From NCBI RefSeq assembly GCF_002127325.2, contig NC_035433.2, forward strand, positions 121,616,326-121,680,325: 64,000 bases of DNA. Reading direction: 5' to 3'. A program made the position numbers and the translations under genes. The notes below the pieces were generated by a model that saw only the letters and a program-made list of their open reading frames with translations, was not told where the DNA came from and ran no database searches. Below are positions 10,391 to 20,609 of the stretch, piece by piece. Every line of letters begins with the position of its first letter. Position 1 is the stretch's first letter. This DNA is from Helianthus annuus. Taxonomy: Eukaryota > Streptophyta > Magnoliopsida > Asterales > Asteraceae.

Positions 10391-11780
10391 AACTAATGAC
10401 CCGCTCGCCATAGGCCTCGGCGATTAAGTCGATATAATGAGGGACTTCAATGATAGAGTTTTGGTCCAGTGTGTATACTTGGCATCCTACTCCCAGAGGA
10501 TGGTTGTAATTATCGTTTAGTTCATTTACCCATTCCCAACCCTTGGGAATCCCATGCCTTGGAAAGAGTGTGAACTCACCTTTGGTTTGCTCGGTAAGAT
10601 TAGAGTGTGTGTTCATAGTTTGATCAATCCAATCCTAGTATGGTTTCAGTACCAGTCAGTTACTTATCTAAATGGATCACATATTTTATTACGCAGGTAT
10701 GAACAAGCTTAGCACGTATTTTTCACACAAGTTATAGCGAATGTTCAAGTTATATACATCTTCGCCACACCAACAAACCAAGTAACTTATAAGAAAACAC
10801 GTATCGACATTCACACATATTTAAACAAGTAACTTATAAGAAAACACGTATCGACATTCACACGAGTCTCTACAGTCAGTCATATTTCGTGACAGCCTAC
10901 CAACATCGTATGCTCCATAAAAGGTTGCGACCCAATTTATTATTTAGATATGTACGGCCCGATCTCAACCTGTAAGCCTACAGCTCAACTTTACTTATAA
11001 CAAAGTTCAATATTAATCCCCAACTCACTGTTTGGACTTGCAACAGCCTAATGGACTTACATTATCATATCAACTAATTCTTTTATTGGATCTCGGCTCC
11101 CTACATATAAACTATGCGGCCCAATGACTCTACCCGGAACATGTGCAGCCCAAAGATTAATATGATAACTTTTACTTCAATGTTAACCTACTGACCCATT
11201 AGATAATATGTCAGATTCATGAGCATAGCCGATTAACTAAATTATCATATATGATCAAAGCAAATTTAATAACATGTATTCATCTTATAATTTTTGTAAC
11301 CCAGTTAACTTGTATCGGCCCACCATACAAATACTCATATTCACGAATTTTATCATAGTCAGTCAACTTGTATCGGCCCACCATTTAATGGATTAACATG
11401 CTATTCGGCCTACATTGATCATCATACCCATAACATAATTTGGCAACCCATTTTGCAACGATCATTTTAATGAATCATTATACCACATCCATATTCTAAC
11501 AAATCATCATATAGTCATGTGTTAATAGAATTCAACTAATTTAGTCAAATCTGATTACAATGAAGTTCACAAACCATCATAGCCTTAATTAATACTCCAC
11601 ATTCCCTAGACTATAAATGACATCTTTATTTGATTAGATCAAGACTTCACATGCAGATCAAAAGTCAAGAAATTTTAAGTGGACCACTCTTATATAATGG
11701 CCGACAATTTGATTAATATCACTTGTTTTCAATTGGACCATAATATAACATTAATAACTCATGCATCCATGTTAACATAA

Positions 11781-12108
11781 GGGTGTAAGGGGCACTCCCC
11801 TAAGAGGGGAGTCCCCTCTTTTACGCTTAACCAATCCTCGTGTGCCACGTCAACTCCCTTCTTAAACTCCCCTAACACCCTAAATTGATGGCGGCACTCC
11901 CCTCTTAGGTGACTTGGTTTTTTATTAAAAAAAAAAGGAAATTTTTCATTGGTCCATGAGTTCTCTCTCTCCTCCCTCTCTCCTTCCTTTCTTCGGTGAA
12001 TCCCCACCGATTTGGCCCCCCATTTCACCTCCCCTCTTGGTTGGCATCACCTTACCGCGCGGCAAGTTTGGTCCCCGAAGGGAGTCACCGCGGGTGCCCC
12101 GGACTCCC
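11781..12108. mobile_element. PIF/Harbinger-type MITE inside the solo LTR
   Basis: A 328-bp element flanked by TAA on both sides (11778-11780, 12109-12111). Its ends are imperfect inverted repeats: left GGGTGTAAGGGGCACTCCCC, right (reverse complement) GGGAGTCCGGGGCACCCGC. A second internal palindrome follows the left end (ACTCCCCTAAGAGGGGAGT). No coding capacity. The 3-bp TAA/TTA duplication and G-rich ends fit PIF/Harbinger MITEs. Confidence 0.72.
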
Positions 12109-12606
12109 TAATAACTCCTAACCCTAGTACAATCAATATCTATCGCACAAATATTTTAGTTTCTCATCATTACTTTATTCCTAATCATAGCTTAATATCA
12201 TGAGGTTCAATAAGTCATACAAGTATAACATCCTGTCAATCCAGCAATTACTCTATTCCTAATCGTGGCTTAATGTCCAGCCACACCACTTATTTAATAT
12301 CACAACAACACATACACATACAATTCTTCAATCAAGGTTTCGCACAAACAAGGATAAACATAACATAGATTTACTAACGGCACACAAGATTCAATAGAAT
12401 GATGTCTCGAACAGGGGGGGGGGGTCTTCCACTGCCGTACACAACTAGGAAATAGGTAGGGTTTGAATATGTGTTTTTCTAATAAGTTACGTAACCCCTT
12501 GTGTGTATATAACCCATAGTAACCGACCCCCAAACAACTAATTACTCCCTTGGGCTTCACCCAGCCCAACCAATATTTCAGTGTGTGTATAAATATAGAA
12601 TCCAAT

Positions 12607-13537
12607 TGTTGGGATTGAACCCTACCAGAGGAACAGATGATGTAAAGCCAAAACTGGTTCAGAACAGTGGATTCATCATAAGAAGCAGTTTGCACTAAAC
12701 CTTCCCCTTGAATGTGGCTCAAACATCTGATATGCTCCAAAGTACTGCTTCTATAAACAACTGCTGATTCTACACAAGGACTGATGAAGACTAAAAGCTC
12801 TGCTGCCCAATCTACTGCCTTGAGTCAAGCACTGCTAATCATGACAAGTGCTGCTGGGTTCACAGCAGTGGAAGGATGCAACAGCAGTTTTGATTCTCTT
12901 TATGTAATGTAAGCCAAAGCACTGATGAAGTTTAAAGGCTGAAGCTCAATCTACTGATGAATTCCAAGCACTGGTGAAGAACCAAAGTACTGCTCTTTCA
13001 AGGCCTGATCACCCTTTGAAGAAAGCACTGATGCTCAACATCAGTGGTCGACTGTAACAGTGGAATGAAGAATCAGTGTTTATACATCAGTGTTTAGAAA
13101 GTAATCAGTGTTTGTATGGTCAGTAGTTATAGAACAGTAGATAGGGTTTGTTAGTTTGTTAGATGTCGCTTTCATGGTGACGTCAGCTGAGATGCGTCAG
13201 TGGATTGGATTGCCTATAAATATAACGGTACTCTGTACTGTTACGTTTGATTGACTGAGTGGATTCTTCTTCTTCAGTCCAATCCTTTCATCTTGTGCAA
13301 CCAACCTTGGTGTATCAGGCTGAGGGGGAGTTTAGTTATGTAAGCATGCTTGTAATCTTTTGATTTGCTTTGTAACCTTTCAACTGATGAAAAGCAATTG
13401 TTTATCACATTATTCTCTTCTTTGATTGTGATTACAAAGTTTGTATCCATTTCCGCTGCACTTTACATCTTTTCATATGTTCTTACTGTTCAATTTATAC
13501 AAACAAACACAATCATAATGGCCCCCAGATCCCAACA
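12607..13537 (+). repeat. 5' LTR of the Sirevirus-like element
   Basis: 931 bp, differing from the 3' LTR by scattered substitutions (about 20 by eye) and by lacking a 14-bp duplication. It contains a bZIP-type palindrome TGACGTCA (13178-13185), TATAAATA (13215-13222), and many ATCAGTG/CACTGAT/CACTGCTG motifs upstream of the TATA box. Confidence 0.93.
13178..13222 (+). promoter_or_regulatory. LTR core promoter: TGACGTCA and TATA box
   Basis: TGACGTCA (a perfect CRE/bZIP palindrome) lies 29 bp before TATAAATA. Both are preserved in the 3' LTR at about 18299-18343. Orientation agrees with plus-strand transcription of the element. Confidence 0.6.
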
Positions 13538-13539
13538 AT

Positions 13540-13551
13540 TGGTATCAGAGC
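13540..13551 (+). promoter_or_regulatory. Primer-binding site of the Sirevirus-like element
   Basis: TGGTATCAGAGC, two bases after the 5' LTR end, matches initiator-Met tRNA. Confidence 0.9.
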
Positions 13552-15273
13552 TTGGACAGTCAAATTCGATCTAACAATCAATTTGACGTAACAGTTCAGC
13601 TCAAAATTCATTGATACTAAGGTTGATTGTCTTTAGTTGAAAAACAGAGCAACGAAAAATCATGTTCAAAATGATGGATCAGATACTCTGTAAAACAACC
13701 AAGATGTCATATGACACACAAACTTCACATAACAAGTGATATCATGCATAAAACACCTATAGTGCTCAGATCTGAAAATATGTCTGATAACTATGGTATA
13801 ATCTCTTTATTTTAGAAAATTGATTTCAATTGTTGTTATGAAGGTTGTGATGTTTCTATCATGACTGCTGCTAAGGTGTTTACCTCATGTAAACAAAAAT
13901 CTATATTCAGATGATAACATTAGTATTTTTGTTAACATAAAAAGAGGGAAATTAAAACTTTTGCTATTTAGATCTTATGTATTGAAAAACAGGTTGAAAA
14001 TCCTCTTAAAGGACCAAAAATCAACTATGTTAAGAATACATTAAGAAAATCAGCAATCAAAATATCCAGATCATGAGTAATGTGGAATTTGGCATAAGCA
14101 AGTGCAAAAATGTCCAAATGTCTCAAAACATTGCTGAAAATGATTTCGGATTGGGTATTCTTTCCTTGAAAACCATCCAGTAAAAAGTTTCAATACTTTT
14201 CTATGGAAAGGGCAAAAAGGGAAAGAAGAAAAATTACAAAAACTCAAAAGTGTGTTTATCTCGAAAACTTTTTGAAATTGAAAGGAAAAGAGCATAAATC
14301 TAAAACACTTAAGAGTCCACAGGTTTATCCTACAAAAGGAAAACCAAAAATAGATCTGCATTTTTGGTCAAACATATGTCATCAATCAACAATGCTCAAT
14401 CACTGTTTCAGGGAAGTTCAGGTAACAAAAGTATCTCCAGATAATTTTCAATAAAGAGGAATAGGCCAAATTTCTCAAAAATTATTCACACGGTAATAAG
14501 GTTCACAAAGAACTTTCAAAACCTTTGTGAACAGGCTCCTCATGGTAACAATCAACTGACAAGAAAATGGTACCAAACAATGGTTACAGGAGTTTGGTTC
14601 AAACCACTGACCATTGTCCTAAGCTTGAGAATGAAATGATCTTGACCTTATTCGAAGTGACTTTAACTCTTGAAACACACCAGATCTAATTGATTTTGTT
14701 ATCAGAAAAATTTTACTCCTTTTCTTTGTAAAGTTTTCTCCAAATAAAACAGGATATGTTATTCTTTATTTTTTTTCCTTAAGAATGATATACTTTGCAC
14801 TTTTACTTGTTTTTTTATAGTAAAAGTTCAATCACCTGTTGGGATATAGAATCCTTTTATTTTTGCATAGGGTGATATATTCCTTGATAATGAATTAAAA
14901 GGAGATGGTGAAATAGTTAGGGACATTTCAAACTCAAGTTTCCATCTCATATCAAAGTTGATTGTTAACAAATTTCATACATCTGGTTGCTCATGTTTTA
15001 CTCTAAGTTCTCAAAAGGAATATTAAAACACAAAATGAGTGATCAAAGCTAAATGTGATAATCATCTGGGATACTCAACCACTGTCAAAATCTATAGAAG
15101 TGTTCAAAACTTGAAATAGATAAGTGGTAAAACCTGAATGCAAAGGCCAGAAAATTTTCTACATTAAAAATCCCTGTAAACCCTGTTGATATGATTAATT
15201 CTGATAAATTAGCATCTAAAATGTGTTTGTCAAGAATTTGATTCTGTAGGTAACTCACATTCACCATCAACAG
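13552..15273 (+). pseudogene. Decayed internal region, no recognisable domain
   Basis: A 1.7-kb AT-rich stretch with stops in all frames. Short plus-strand open pieces (for example 14203-14454, Lys-rich) may be gag or pol scraps, but no protease, integrase or reverse-transcriptase motif can be read. The expected copia gag-integrase-RT cassette is largely deleted. Confidence 0.45.
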
Positions 15274-15537
15274 ATGTTGGACGTGATGCTAAAATCATTT
15301 CCATCATCAGAGCAACAGATGTACAAAACAGCTGTTAAAGCTCATCCACTGATGAACAAACTGTGTTTGACCAAAATCCAGTATCTCATTCATCCATCAT
15401 CACTTGACATCAGACACCACTTGGTGGGGGATTGCTATGAAAAAGGTTTGATTTCTCTGCATCATGTCCATCCTAAAGATCAGTTGGCAGATGTACAAAC
15501 CTAAGAATTTGATACATCCACCTTTGAAAACTTCATC
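15274..15537 (+). pseudogene. Copia RNase H C-terminal remnant
   Basis: The frame reads SLDIRHHLVGDCYEKG and then HVHPKDQLADVQT, matching the end of copia RNase H, where HIDIRHHFIRD and KDQLADxxTK blocks are typical. After a stop at 15502-15504 the same frame continues with a degenerate tail (EFDTSTFENF) that resembles the usual end of pol. The catalytic acids upstream are gone, so it is non-functional. This anchors the element as copia and marks the boundary to the env-like region. Confidence 0.72.
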
Positions 15538-15689
15538 TCTAGGATTGGAATGCTAAACATGGATCAAAGCAAGTTATCTTGTACTCCATGTGTAAATAGC
15601 GCCAAAATGCTTTCAGAAAATCAAAATAAAGCCTTAAAAATAGTTAAAACTGATTTTTCTCTATAAATCTCTAAAGTCTGATGAAACCT

Positions 15690-17656
15690 TAATTTCCAAA
15701 ACACAAGCAGAGGTTCCTGAGCAGATTTTAGCAGCTACCACTGCTCCTCAGGCACCTGCTGCTGAGCCCACTGCTCAAGGTGATCACAGCAGCAAAACAA
15801 CTGTTGTGAAACCCACACCTAAATCCACCAAAACAAAAGAAAATTCAAAAATCCCCCAAACCTACAATAAAAGCAACTCTGGAAGATGAGATCCCAGAGC
15901 AACTGCCAGTGACAACACAAAAGTCACTATAAACCACTGCTGCTACTTCCTCACCGCAGATGGTAGAAAGGTCTCAACCCATGCCTCAAACTCCTCCTGC
16001 TTCTTCTCAAAAAGAACAGGTTGTAAGAACAGGGACACCAAATTATGATGCTCTGGAATCACTTGATTTCATCATCCACAGTCCACTGCCCGGGGCAAAT
16101 TCACTTTCAACTCCCATCATCATTTCACAAATACCACCATCAATAATGACCTTGTTGCATGCTTTGGATATAGCTCAGACATAAATCAGTTCCTCTCAAT
16201 CACCTATCACTTAGAGTATACTCCAACAAGTGACTGAGTCTGATGCTTATACCTCTGCTCTCCCAGCAACAACTCAGGAGGTTACACCCCTTGAGTTATA
16301 AGTAACTCTTGGTGGTAATTCAAGTGAAGCAGCTACTACAAGTGCTGAACCCACTGGTTTGCATTTGGACAGTAGTTTCATCAATAAGACTTCCTTGAAG
16401 GCAATTTCTTCACTGGGAACTCGTGTGTATCCAGTCTTCACTGGTTCACTAAAAGGTGTTTCTCATTATGAAGAAAGAAGTCCCCAGTACCAAGAAAAAG
16501 GGGCATTAGTGGTTAATGTTTGGAGTACACTCCCTACCTCAACCACTGATAAAACCACGGCTAGTGGGAAATCAGATGATCTCATTAATTTGGGTGATGG
16601 TTTAAGGTAACTAGAATTGACGGAACATGTCGAAAAACTGGATACTTCGGTTGCAGAAATCAAAGAAATGCTGCAACAGTTGTTAACAGTACAAATGGTG
16701 CAACCCACTGCTGTTCCAACTCAAGCACTTGCTCCACCACAAGCACCTGCGGCAAATGAGCTATGGAATTTATTTCAACCCCTGCACCTATCTTCGAAAG
16801 AGTTGATGATGCCAAAAAGGAGGGAGAAGATGACTCTGAGGAAAATCTCTCAGTAACTTCTGCTGAAACATCTGTCAAAGAAAAGGAAAAGGGAGGTGAT
16901 GAAACCCTGAAATTTCAAGCAGATGATGAAGATACACAAATGAGGATCGTTCAAAGTCAAGTCAATTCAGCTGGTCTCAAAACCACTACTGATATTAAAA
17001 AGGGTAAGGGATGAGAACAGAGCTTTGGTTAAGAAAAAGATAGTTCTGCAAAAAGAAAAAGAAGAGGTTGGTACTTCATTAAAGAAGAGTCCTGTTAGAA
17101 AAACAAGGCAATCAACCACCACAGCTTCTAAAACTAAGCTAGTTACTATTTCAACCACAACTCATGTTCCCACAAAATCACTTGCACCTCCACCTCCACC
17201 ATTAACACATACCACAACCACTGCCATCCCTACTAAATCAACCACTGCCACATCTAAAACATCATCATCATCACAAACACCACCTGCGGTCATCCTTTAT
17301 CAATGAAGGAAACAAAGCAGATGGATGCAGAAATACCAAAAGAAGACCAAGCTTAAGAGAAATATATCATAAAAATGGTTCTTCAGACACTTAGAGCAGA
17401 ACTACAAGAAACAGCAAAATCTCAAGACACTGCTCAAAGTTGTCATTACCAGGCCACAATCTCCAAACTCATCTTTTCAAATAAACCTCTCCCAAGAAAC
17501 CCATTGGATTCAAAAATACTAAAGTGGATGTCTGATCAAAAGACCCACGTATTGACTTTGCTCAGATCCAATGATGAGGTGAAGCATATATCAAGGGAAA
17601 ATGCACTTGGCCTGGGTGTAGAAGATTTACAAGATCTCCTTGAGCTTACACTGTGA
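15690..17656 (+). pseudogene. Env-like region of the Sirevirus-like element (decayed)
   Basis: Between RNase H and the 3' LTR, several plus-strand open pieces in shifting frames encode Pro/Ser/Thr/Ala-rich protein (AATTAPQAPAAEPTAQGD), an acidic Lys/Glu-rich part (KKEGEDDSEENLSV), and a heptad-like stretch (VEKLDTSVAEIKEMLQQLL) likely to form a coiled coil. The last part reads ISRENALGLGVEDLQDLLEL before a stop at 17654-17656. No clear membrane segment is seen. Position and composition fit the Sirevirus env-like ORF, whose function is unknown. Calling it env is convention, not evidence of membrane fusion. At least five stops/frame changes separate the pieces. Confidence 0.6.
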
Positions 17657-17713
17657 GTCAATAAAGATCCTGAATAATGAAGTGTTTTGGCATCATCTGT
17701 TCCAGGGGGAGAT

Positions 17714-18658
17714 TGTTGGGATTGAACCCTACCAGAGGAATAGATGATGTAAATCCAAAACTGGTTCAGAATAGTGGATTCATCATAAGAAGCAGTTTGC
17801 ACTAAACCTTCCCCTTGAATGTGGCCCAAACATCTGATATGCTCCAAAGTACTGCTTCTATAAACAACTGCTGACCTACAACTGCTGATTCTACACAAGG
17901 ACTGATGAAGACTAAAAGCTCTGCTGCCCAATCTACTGCCTTGAGTCAAGCACTGCTGATCATGACAAGTGCTGTTGGGTTCACAGCAGTGGAAGGATGC
18001 AGCAGCAGTTTTGATTATCTTTATGTAATGTAAGCCAAAGCACTGATGAAGTTTAAAGGCTGAAGCTCAATCTACTGATGAATTCCAAGCACTGTTGAAG
18101 AACCAAAGTACTGCTCTTTCAAGGCCTGATCACCCTTTGAAGAAAGCACTGATGCTCAACATCAGTGGTCGACTGCAACAGTGGAATGAAGAATCAGTGT
18201 TTACACATCAGTGTTTAGAAAGTAATCAGTGTTTGTATGGTCAGTAGTTATAGAATAGTAGATAGGGTTTGTTAGTTTGTTAGATGTCGCTTTCATGGTG
18301 ACGTCAGCTGAGATGCGTCAGTGGATTGGATTGCCTATAAATATAACGGTACTCTATACTGTTACATTTGATTGACTGAGTGGATTCTTCTTCTTCAGTC
18401 CAATCCTTTCATCTTGTGCAACCAACCTTGGTGTATCAGGCTGAGGGGGAGTTTAGTTATGTAAGCATGCTTGTAATCTTTTGATTTGCTTTGTAACCTT
18501 TCAACTGATGAAAAGTAATTGTTTATCACACTATTCTCTTCTTTGATTGTGATTACAAAGTTTGTATCCATTTCCGCTGCACTTTACATCTTTTCATATC
18601 TTCTTACTGTTCAATTTATACAAACAAACAAAATCATAATGGCCCCCAGATCCCAACA
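17714..18658 (+). repeat. 3' LTR of the Sirevirus-like element
   Basis: 945 bp. The 14-bp excess over the 5' LTR is a local duplication (extra GACCTACAACTGCT at about 17872). Preceded by polypurine AGGGGGAGA at 17704-17712. Confidence 0.93.
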
Positions 18659-18938
18659 CCAATTAACCAGCCCACTATTGTACATGTGCGACTTTGGGCT
18701 TAAATAACCCATATGCGTGGACCGAATAGAGTTATAACCAGGAAGAGTGTGGCCCAAACATATGCATGACCCCGTCCCACAATCGATCCAATTCGTTTAC
18801 GCTATAGTTAACAAGTGCAAGTAACGGGCATTCAATGCAACGTGTGGTAAAACGTAGCGTGAAAAGAATAATAATACCGGATTAAAAGTTATGAGGCTAG
18901 GCGACACTAACCTTGAAAGATCGGGTTGTCACAAAACG

Positions 18939-19516
18939 GGTCATTGGAATGCGTTAAAACGCATCATCCGATACATTAAAGGCACCCCCTCTTACGGCCT
19001 TACCTTATGTCCAACCGCGAACCCATCTCTTGTAGCCTATACAGATGCGGATTGGGCCGGCTGCCCGGACACTAGACGGTCTACAAGTGGTTATTGTGTT
19101 TATTATGGTGATAACTTAATATCATGGTCGTCTAAACGACAACCGACCATCTCTCGCTCCAGCGCTGAAGCCGAATACCGGGGTGTCGCTAACGTCGTGG
19201 CCGAAATCTGCTGGTTGCGCAACTTATTGCTTGAGCTTCGTCGTCCTCTCACTCGTGCCACGTTAGTATACTGTGACAACGTTAGCACTATTTATTTGAC
19301 AGGTAATCCGGTACAACATCAGCGTATAAAACACATTGAACTCAACATTCACTTTGTGCGGGAACAAGTCAAACGAGGTCAAGTTCGGATTCTACATGTG
19401 CCTTCTCGACACCAAATTGCTGACATTTTTACCAAGGGTCTGCCGCGGGTTCTATTTGATGATTTTCGATCCAGTCTCAACATTCGGCAGCCTCCCGTTT
19501 CGACTGCGGGGGTGTA
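18939..19516 (+). pseudogene. Copia RNase H (3' half of the interrupted pol)
   Basis: The copia pol frame resumes straight after the TSD: GHWNALKRIIRYIKGTP, then the RNase H blocks AYTDADWAGCPDTRRSTSGY, SRSSAEAEYRG, YCDNVSTIYL, HIELNIHFVRE and HQIADIFTKGLP. The acidic catalytic residues of the RNase H fold (in TDAD, AEAE and YCDN) are all present. This half is uninterrupted to its stop just before the polypurine tract. Translation would begin inside the nested LTR (an ATG at 18891 is in frame), which is fortuitous. RNase H removes the RNA template during cDNA synthesis. Confidence 0.93.
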
Positions 19517-19643
19517 ATAGGACTCAATATTGTATTATCATATATATGTAAATTGTAATTAATGTTAGGGTTTTGTACATCTTTATATATTGGATGAATG
19601 AGAATTGAGGAGGCAACGAAGCCTTTTACATTGAAACCTTTCA
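19513..19643 (+). repeat. 3' LTR of the copia element (131 bp)
   Basis: It starts TGTAATAGGACTC after polypurine GCGGGGG and ends ACCTTTCA. It contains TTATATATTGG as a possible TATA box. The pol stop codon overlaps its first bases. Confidence 0.9.
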
Positions 19644-19657
19644 TTCCCGAGCGATAA

Positions 19658-19658
<1 letters not shown>

Positions 19659-19745
<87 letters not shown>
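19659..19745. repeat. (TA)n microsatellite
   Basis: About 40 TA units with one TG interruption near the right end. It forms the left border of the terminal-inverted-repeat element that follows. Confidence 0.97.
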
Positions 19746-20116
19746 GGGCTGGGCTCTATAAGAAACCCCATCTTTTTTAAAAAACCTTGGAAACCCAACC
19801 TCATCCATTGATTCTCTTTCATCCAACTTGATCAATGGCTCTCATCATTTTAGTAACAATTATAATTAAAAGAAATAGTATAATGCACATTTGAAAGTCT
19901 GGGAGGGCATTTTCGGTAGAACAAAACCCACCTTTTGGCATTGAAAATGACAAAACCCACTTGTGTCATAATCTCTCTCCTCTTTCTTCTAGTCAAATCT
20001 TTCAATTAACTATTATCTCTCTCCTCTTTCTTCATCATTGAAAAGAAGAAAGCTTCATGGTCTTCAATGGTGATCTTCATTTGAAGATAATTTCAGCGTC
20101 ATGTGGTCTGAAAAAA

Positions 20117-20258
20117 TCACAAAGACACACGCACGAGTGTGTGTGTGAGAAGAGCGATGACAAGATGAATGTTTTTAGAGAGAGAAAGTTGATGTTTTAG
20201 ATAGAGAAACAACAATCTTTATCACAAAGACACACGCACGAGTGTGTGTGTGAGAAGA
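20117..20258. repeat. 38-bp direct repeat, two exact or near-exact copies 104 bp apart
   Basis: Copies at 20117-20154 and 20221-20258 begin ATCACAAAGACACACGCACG and continue GAGTGTGTGTGTGAGAAG. Each contains an internal CACAC/GTGTG inverted repeat. Confidence 0.9.
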
Positions 20259-20609
20259 AGGTTTGAAGATCTTCTTCGTGTTCATCGGACGGGTATAGAT
20301 CCGGTAAGTGTTCTTGAAATATCATTTCACACTTGATTTTTTGTTGAAATGGTTGTTAATATGTTTTTGTGTGCTGAAAGTGTTTTAGTATTGGTTAATG
20401 GGGTATCCATGGTTAATGTTAATGTATTTTAAATAAATCAAAAACTTTAGGATGAGATTTTGAACGGGTTTTTTTGTTGGTTTAGTTGCTTGTTAGGGGC
20501 TTTTGATCTTAACAGTAGCTGTTTTTTTGTTGGTTTGAGTTGCTTGTTTGGGTTTTTGATCTGAACAGTAAGTGTTTTTTTTTGTTTGGTTACTTGATTC
20601 ACAGACTCA

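Larger units (their letters stand above)
12607..18658 (+). mobile_element. Sirevirus-like Ty1/copia element, internally deleted (TSD CCAAT)
   Basis: Nearly identical LTRs (TGTTGGGATT...GATCCCAACA) flank an internal region of only 4.2 kb. The TSD CCAAT is at 12602-12606 and 18659-18663. The PBS TGGTATCAGAGC follows the 5' LTR and the polypurine tract AGGGGGAGA precedes the 3' LTR. The internal region has lost most of gag, integrase and reverse transcriptase but keeps the end of a copia RNase H and then about 2.1 kb of env-like sequence before the 3' LTR. Copia RNase H followed by such a region is the hallmark layout of Sireviruses. High LTR identity points to a fairly recent insertion, even though the internal genes are decayed. 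Confidence 0.88.
9779..18933 (-). mobile_element. Solo Ty3/gypsy LTR (about 3.1 kb without its nested element)
   Basis: It begins TGTCACACCCCC and ends TTGTCACA, flanked by a 5-bp TSD, with no internal gag-pol, so it is a solo LTR left by LTR-LTR recombination. It is the same family as the element B LTRs: the first 70 bp, a block around 10010-10110 and a block around 10320-10480 align with 47032-47100, 47290-47400 and 47660-47810. Minus orientation is taken from that match. It contains a PIF/Harbinger MITE (11781-12108) and is split at 12606 by a Sirevirus-like element. Its own sequence is 9779-12606 plus 18664-18933. A minus-strand TATATAAG lies near 11690. Confidence 0.88.
5771..19643 (+). 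mobile_element. Ty1/copia retrotransposon, interrupted by a nested insertion
   Basis: The element runs from a truncated 5' LTR through PBS, gag, protease, integrase and reverse transcriptase, is interrupted at 9778 by a 9.15-kb nested insertion, and resumes at 18939 with RNase H, a polypurine tract and an intact 131-bp 3' LTR. The gene order integrase before reverse transcriptase defines copia. The very short LTRs and Gly/Arg-rich gag tail suggest the Ale/Retrofit lineage (inference). Without the insertion the element is about 4.7 kb, normal for that lineage. The first 37 bp of the 5' LTR are missing, so no TSD can be scored. Stops and frameshifts make it non-autonomous. Confidence 0.92.

Noticed and set aside
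11759..12028. Minus-strand ORF of 89 codons in the solo LTR
   Set aside because: It is mostly the PIF/Harbinger MITE, low complexity and without a domain.
12412..12424. Poly-G run as a regulatory G-quadruplex
   Set aside because: A single run of about 11 G without neighbouring G-tracts; more likely slippage.
18891..18938. Alternative start for copia RNase H inside the solo LTR
   Set aside because: The ATG at 18891 is in frame only by chance. The restored frame runs from the reverse transcriptase across the TSD.
19583..19822. Minus-strand ORF of 79 codons with Ile-Tyr repeats
   Set aside because: It is just the (TA)n microsatellite translated. The similar ORF at 58702-59019 has the same origin.
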